Position numbers and translations under genes: made by a program
The notes under the pieces: generated by a model
The model's database searches: none
What the model was told of the DNA's origin: nothing
Seen by the model: the letters and a program-made list of their open reading frames with translations, nothing else
Shown here: positions 59,921-64,000 of the stretch, one piece after another
Layout: every line of letters begins with the position of its first letter
Position numbering within the stretch: position 1 is the first letter of the stretch
DNA from: Hydractinia symbiolongicarpus
Lineage: Eukaryota > Cnidaria > Hydrozoa > Anthoathecata > Hydractiniidae
DNA length: 64,000 bases
Assembly (NCBI RefSeq): GCF_029227915.1
Contig: NC_079876.1
Location: 3,474,001-3,538,000, forward strand
Reading direction: 5' to 3'

Positions 59921-62180
59921 GAAAATGAGTTTACTCACAGGGTACTTTCTTTGTATACATTCGACTATACGGGCCAAGCCCGGGATTTACGGGAAATCGC
60001 GGGTTTTCGTTTTCCGGCGATTAAACCTCTTTCATTAAGCGTCTCATCAAAAATGAAAACATTTTTAAAAACTACAAGTCTCATGCGTTTTAGTGGTGAA
60101 AAAAAAATTTAAAAAATCGTTCGGAAAAGGAGTTTACTTCCTGGGTACTTTCTTTGTATACATTCGACTATACGGGCCAAGCCCCGGATTTACGGGAAAA
60201 CGCGGGATTTCGTTTGCCGGCGATTAAACCTCTTTCATTAAGCGTCTCATCAAAAATGAAAACATTTTTGAAAACTACAAGTCTCATGCGTTTTAGTGGT
60301 GAAAAAATAATTTAAAAAATTGTTCGGGAAATGAGTTTACTCCCTGGGTACTTTCTTTGTATACTTTTCACTATACGGGCCGAGTCCGGGATTTACGGGA
60401 AATGGCGGGTTTTCGTTTGCCGGCGATTAAACTTCTTTTATTCAGCGTCTCATCAAAATTGAAAACATTTTTGAAAACTACAAGTCTCATGCGTTTTAGT
60501 GGTGAAAAGATAATTTAAAAAATCGTTTTGGAAATGAGTTTACTCACAGAGTAGTTTCTTTGTATACATTCGACTATACGGGCCAAGCCCGGGATTTACG
60601 GGAAATTGCGGGTTTTCGTTTGCCGGCGATTAAACTTCTTTCATTAACCGTCTCATCAAAAATGAAAACATTTTTGAAAACTACAAGTCTCATGCGTTTT
60701 AGTGGTGAAAAAAAAATTAAAAAATCGTTCGGGAAATGAGTTTACTCCCTAGGTACTTTCTTTGTATACATTCGACTATACAGGCCAAGCCCGGGATTTA
60801 CGGGAAATCGCGGGATTTCGTTTGCCGGCAATTAAACCTCTTTCATTAAGCGTCTCATCAAAAATGAAAACATTTTTGAAAACTACAAGTCTCATGCGTT
60901 TTAGTGGTGAAAAATAATTTAAAAAATCGTTCGGGAAATGAGTTTATTCCCTGGGTACTTTCTTTGTGTACTTTTAATTATACGGGCCGAGTCCGGGATT
61001 TACGGTAAGTCGCGGGTTTTCTTTTGCCGGCGTTTAAACTTCTTTTATTCAGCGTCTCATCAAAAATGAAAACATTTTTGAAAACTACAAGTCTCATGCG
61101 TTGTAGTGGTGAAAAAATAATTTAAAAAATTGTTCGGAAAATGAGTTTACTCCCTGGGTACTTTCTTTGTATACTTTTGACTATACGGGCCGAGTCCGGC
61201 GTTTACGGGAAATGGCGGGTTTTTGTTTGCCGGCGATTAAACTTCTTTTATTCAGCGTCTCATCAAAAATGAAAACATTTTTAAAAACTATAAGTCTCAT
61301 GGGTTTTAGTGGTGAAATAATAATTTAAAAAATCGTTCGGGAAATGAGTTTACATCCCGGGTACTTTCATTACTATACGGGCCGAGTCCGGGATTTACGG
61401 GAAATCGCAGATTTTCGTTTGCCGGCGATTAAACTTCTTTTATTCAGAGTCTCATCAAAAATGAAAACATTTCTGAAAACTACAAGTCTCATGCGTTTTA
61501 GTGGTGAAAAAATAATTTAAAAAATCGTTCGGGAAATGAGTTTACTCCCTGGGTACTTTCTTTGTATACTTTTGACTACACGGGCCGAGTCCGGGATTTA
61601 CGGGAAATCGCGGGTTTTCGTTTGCCGGCGATTAAACTTCTTTTATTCAGCGTCTCATCAAAAATGAAAACATTTTTAAAAACTACAAGTCTCATGGGCT
61701 TTAGTGGTGAAATAATAATTTAAAAAATCGTTTGGGAAATTAGTTTACTCCCTGGGTACTATCTTTGTATACTTTTGACTATGCAGGCCAAGCCCGGTAT
61801 TTACGGGAAATCTCGGGTTTTCGTTTGCCGGCGATTAAACTTCTTTTATTCAGCGTCTCATCAAAAATGAAAACATTTTTGAAAACTACAAGTCTCATGC
61901 GTTTTAGTGGTGAAAAAAAAATTTAAAAAATCGTTCCGGAAATGAGTTTACTCCCTGGGTACTTAGTGGTGAAAATATAATTTAAAAAATCGTTCGGGAA
62001 ATGAGTTTACTCCCTGGGTACTTTCTTTGTATATTTTTGACTATACGGGCCGAGTCTGGGATTTACGGGAAGTCGCGGGTTTTCCTTTGCCGGCGATTAA
62101 ACTTCTTTTATTCAGCGTCTAATCAAAAATGAAAACATTTTTAAAAACTACAAGTCTCATGGGCTTTAGTGGTGAAATAA
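59921..62180 (-). repeat. F-type and mixed monomers in the reversed arm
   Basis: Starts with F-type monomers (actcacaggg, gggccaagccc, gttttccgg, gcgggatttcg) resembling the forward arm's 44.9-49.7 kb block. It continues with forms having ggtaagtcgc/gccggcgtttaaac (D-like) and acgggaaatggcggg (B-like), then one 192-bp monomer (tacatcccggg at about 61,352), and ends in fragment copy 6. Confidence 0.8.
61965..62023 (-). repeat. 59-bp truncated monomer, copy 6
   Basis: Same junction and gaaaatataattt form. Spacing from copy 5 is 3,699 bp, eighteen monomers plus 59 less small deletions, including one 11-bp short monomer near 61,352. Confidence 0.92.
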
Positions 62181-63823
62181 TAATTTAAAAAATCGTTCGG
62201 GAAATGAGTTTACACCCTGGGTATTTTCTTTGTATACTTTTGACTATACGGGGCGAGTCCGGGATTTACGGGAAATCGCAGGTTTTCGTTTGCCGGCGAT
62301 TAAACTTCTTTTATTCAGCGTCTCATCAAAAATGAAAACATTTTTAAAAACTACAAGTCTCATGGGCTTTAGTGGTGAAATAATAATTTAAAAAATCGTT
62401 TGGGAAATGAGTTTACTCCCTGGGTTCTTTCTTTGTATACTTTTGACTATACGGGCCAAGCCCGGGATTTACGGGAAATCGCGGGTTTTCGTTTGCCGGC
62501 GATTAAACCACTTTCATTAAGCGTCTCATCAAAAATGAAAACATTTCTGAAAACTACAAGGCTCATGCGTTTTAGTGGTGAAAAAATAATTTAAAAATTC
62601 GTTCGGGAAATGAGTTTACTCACTGGGTACTTTCCTTGTATGCTTTTGACTATACGGGCCGAGTCCGGGATTTACGGGAAATCGCGGGTTTTCGTTTGCC
62701 GGCGATTAAACTTCTTTTATTCAGCGTCTCATCAAAACTGAAAACATTTTTTAAAAACTACAAGTCTCATGGGCTTTAGTGGTGAAATAATAATTTAAAA
62801 AATCGTTTGGGAAATGAGTTCACTCCCTGGGTTCTTTCTTTGTATACTTTTGACTATTCGGGCCGAGTCCGGGATTCACGGGAAATCGCAGGTTTTCGTT
62901 TGCCGGAGATTAAACTGCTTTTATTCAGCGTCTCATCAAAAATGAAAACATTTTTGAAAACTACAAGTCTTATGCGTTTTAGTGGTGAAAAGATAATTTA
63001 AAAAATCGTTTTGGAAATGAGTTTACTTCCTGGGTACTTTCTTTGTATACATTCGACTATACGGGCCAAGCCCGGGATTTACGGGAAATCGCAGGTTTTC
63101 GTTTGCCGGCGATTAAACCACTTTCTTTAAGCGTCTCATCAAAAATGAAAACATTTCTGAAAACTACAAGTCTCATGCGTTTTAGTGGTGAAAAAATAAT
63201 TTAAAAAATCGTTCGGGAAATGAGTTTACTCCCTGGGTACTTTCTTTGTATACTTTTGACTATACGGGCCGAGTCCGGGATTTACGGGAAATCGCGGGTT
63301 TTAGTTTGCCGGCGATTAAACTTCTTTTATTCAGCGTCTCATCAAAAATGAAAACATTTTTAAAAACTACAAGTCTCATGGGCTTTAGTGGTGAAATAAT
63401 AATTTAAAAAATCGTTTGGGAAATTAGTTTACTCCCTGGGTACTTTCTTTGTATACTTTTGACTATACGGGCCGAGTCCGGGATTTACGGGAAATCGCAG
63501 GTTTTCGTTTGCCGGCGATTAAACTTCTTTTATTCAGCGTCTCATCAAAAATGAAAACATTTTTGAAAACTACAAGTCTCTTGCGTTTTAGTGGTGAAAA
63601 AATAAATTAAAAAATCGCTCGGGAAATGAGTTTACTCCCTGGGTACTATCTTTGTATACTTTTGACTATGCAGGCCAAGCCCGGGATTTACGGGAAATCT
63701 CGGGTTTTCGTTTGCCGGCGATTAAACTTCTTTTATTCAGCGTCTCATCAAAAATGAAAACATTTTTAAAAACTACAAGTCTCATGGGCTTTAGTGGTGA
63801 AATAATAATTTAAAAAATCGTTT
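62181..63823 (-). repeat. 1.6-kb duplication displaced by ~3.9 kb, right copy
   Basis: Counterpart of 58,281-59,920, with small differences: ttttttaaaaac versus tttttaaaaac near 62,750, gttttagtttg near 63,300, aaggctcatg near 62,560, and tctcttgcg near 63,570. Confidence 0.86.
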
Positions 63824-64000
63824 GGGAAATGAGTTTACTCCCTGGGTTCTTTCTTTGTATACTTTTGACTATTCGGGCCGAGTCCGGGATTTACGGGAAA
63901 TCGCAGGTTTTCGTTTGCCGGAGATTAAACTGCTTTTATTCAGCGTCTCATCAAAAATGAAAACATTTTTCAAAACTACAAGTCTCATGCGTTTTAGTGG
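63824..64000 (-). repeat. Partial monomer at the right window edge
   Basis: Start of a monomer with gggttctttc, gactattcggg and gccggagatt, like those at about 58,927 and 62,830. It ends within gcgttttagtgg, so the array continues beyond the window. Confidence 0.9.

Larger units (their letters stand above)
49728..64000 (-). repeat. Reversed arm of the same satellite array
   Basis: From about 49,728 onward all monomers read as the reverse complement of the forward arm (for example agtttactccctgggtac, gactatacgggcc and gtttgccggcgattaaac). The orientation does not change again before 64,000. The monomer length is still about 203 bp, and the 192-bp form reappears near 56,446, 57,247 and 61,352 (tacatcccgggtac). 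The arm carries some classes shared with the forward arm and one private variant, a 59-bp truncated monomer. It continues past the right edge of the window. Confidence 0.98.

Noticed and set aside
13224-63001. Some fifty open reading frames of 64-107 codons on both strands, with near-identical products such as those starting MGNEFTPWVLSLYTF or MYTFDYTGR
   Set aside because: They recur with the satellite period, are translations of the monomer and its variants, and lie on opposite strands in the two arms only because the array flips. The period of 203 bp is not a multiple of three, so no frame runs on through the array. No ribosome-binding or splice context, domain or codon pattern supports coding.
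1-64000. CRISPR array or other prokaryotic repeat system
   Set aside because: Repeats are contiguous 203-bp monomers with no unique spacers, no leader and no associated genes.
1-64000. Telomeric repeats, tRNA, rRNA or 5S rDNA units
   Set aside because: No short telomere-type tandem motif was seen, and the monomer shows no recognisable tRNA or 5S internal promoter boxes or rRNA core sequence.
1-64000. TATA-like promoters (gtatacaaag, tatagtc) in each monomer
   Set aside because: These short AT-rich words occur once per monomer as part of the repeat. Without transcript evidence they cannot be called promoters.
1-64000. A named plant or animal centromeric satellite
   Set aside because: I do not recognise the monomer as any family I know, and length alone (about 203 bp) is not diagnostic.

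Overview
The whole 64 kb window is one block of eukaryotic tandem satellite DNA. I found no gene, RNA gene, transposon or unique sequence in it. The basic monomer is about 203 bp (roughly 315 copies), with a recurrent 192-bp form. Each monomer has a GC-rich half (around the motifs cgccggc, atttcccgtaaatcccgg and ggcccgtatag) and an AT-rich half (around gattttttaaatt and caccactaaaacgcatgag). Both window ends lie inside the array, so neither array edge is visible. The array size, the higher-order repeats and the absence of genes suggest centromeric or pericentromeric heterochromatin of a plant or animal. I do not recognise the satellite family and cannot name the species.

Layout. (1) 1-11.76 kb is a fairly regular four-monomer higher-order repeat of about 801 bp (classes A-B-C-D, where A is the 192-bp monomer). 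It includes a 2,607-bp tandem duplication at 330-5543. (2) 11.76-19.65 kb is a larger superunit repeated at spacings of 2,820 and 3,428 bp, with a third, shortened copy. (3) 19.65-21.25 kb is two copies of another 801-bp four-mer (A-B-E-F). (4) 21.25-44.87 kb is a mosaic of classes A-F, shaped by large overlapping segmental duplications displaced by about 1.0, 2.4, 3.2, 7.2 and 9.6-10.4 kb that differ by gain or loss of whole monomers. (5) 44.87-49.73 kb is a nine-monomer (about 1,827 bp) higher-order repeat made mostly of F-type monomers. (6) At 49,721-49,734 the array flips orientation, and everything from there to 64,000 runs on the minus strand. (7) 49.73-64 kb is the reversed arm, marked by a private 59-bp truncated monomer that occurs six times.

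Monomer classes are defined by short diagnostic motifs, given on the repeat's own forward strand. A: 192 bp, tagtaatgaaag and cccggga. B: cgccatttcccgtaaac and gcccgcatag. C: cctgcgatttcccg with cagggtgtaaac. D: gtttaaacgccggcaaaag and cgacttcccg. E: cgccctcaaacg and gtccaaag. F: gggcttggcccg and gtcgaatgtatac.

Nothing here works as a gene set. The short open reading frames on both strands are periodic by-products of the repeat. What can be read is the array's history: unequal exchange or amplification in whole-monomer steps, regional homogenisation, one inversion, and a few small scars that act as tracers. Class boundaries were read by eye and are usually good to a few tens of bases.
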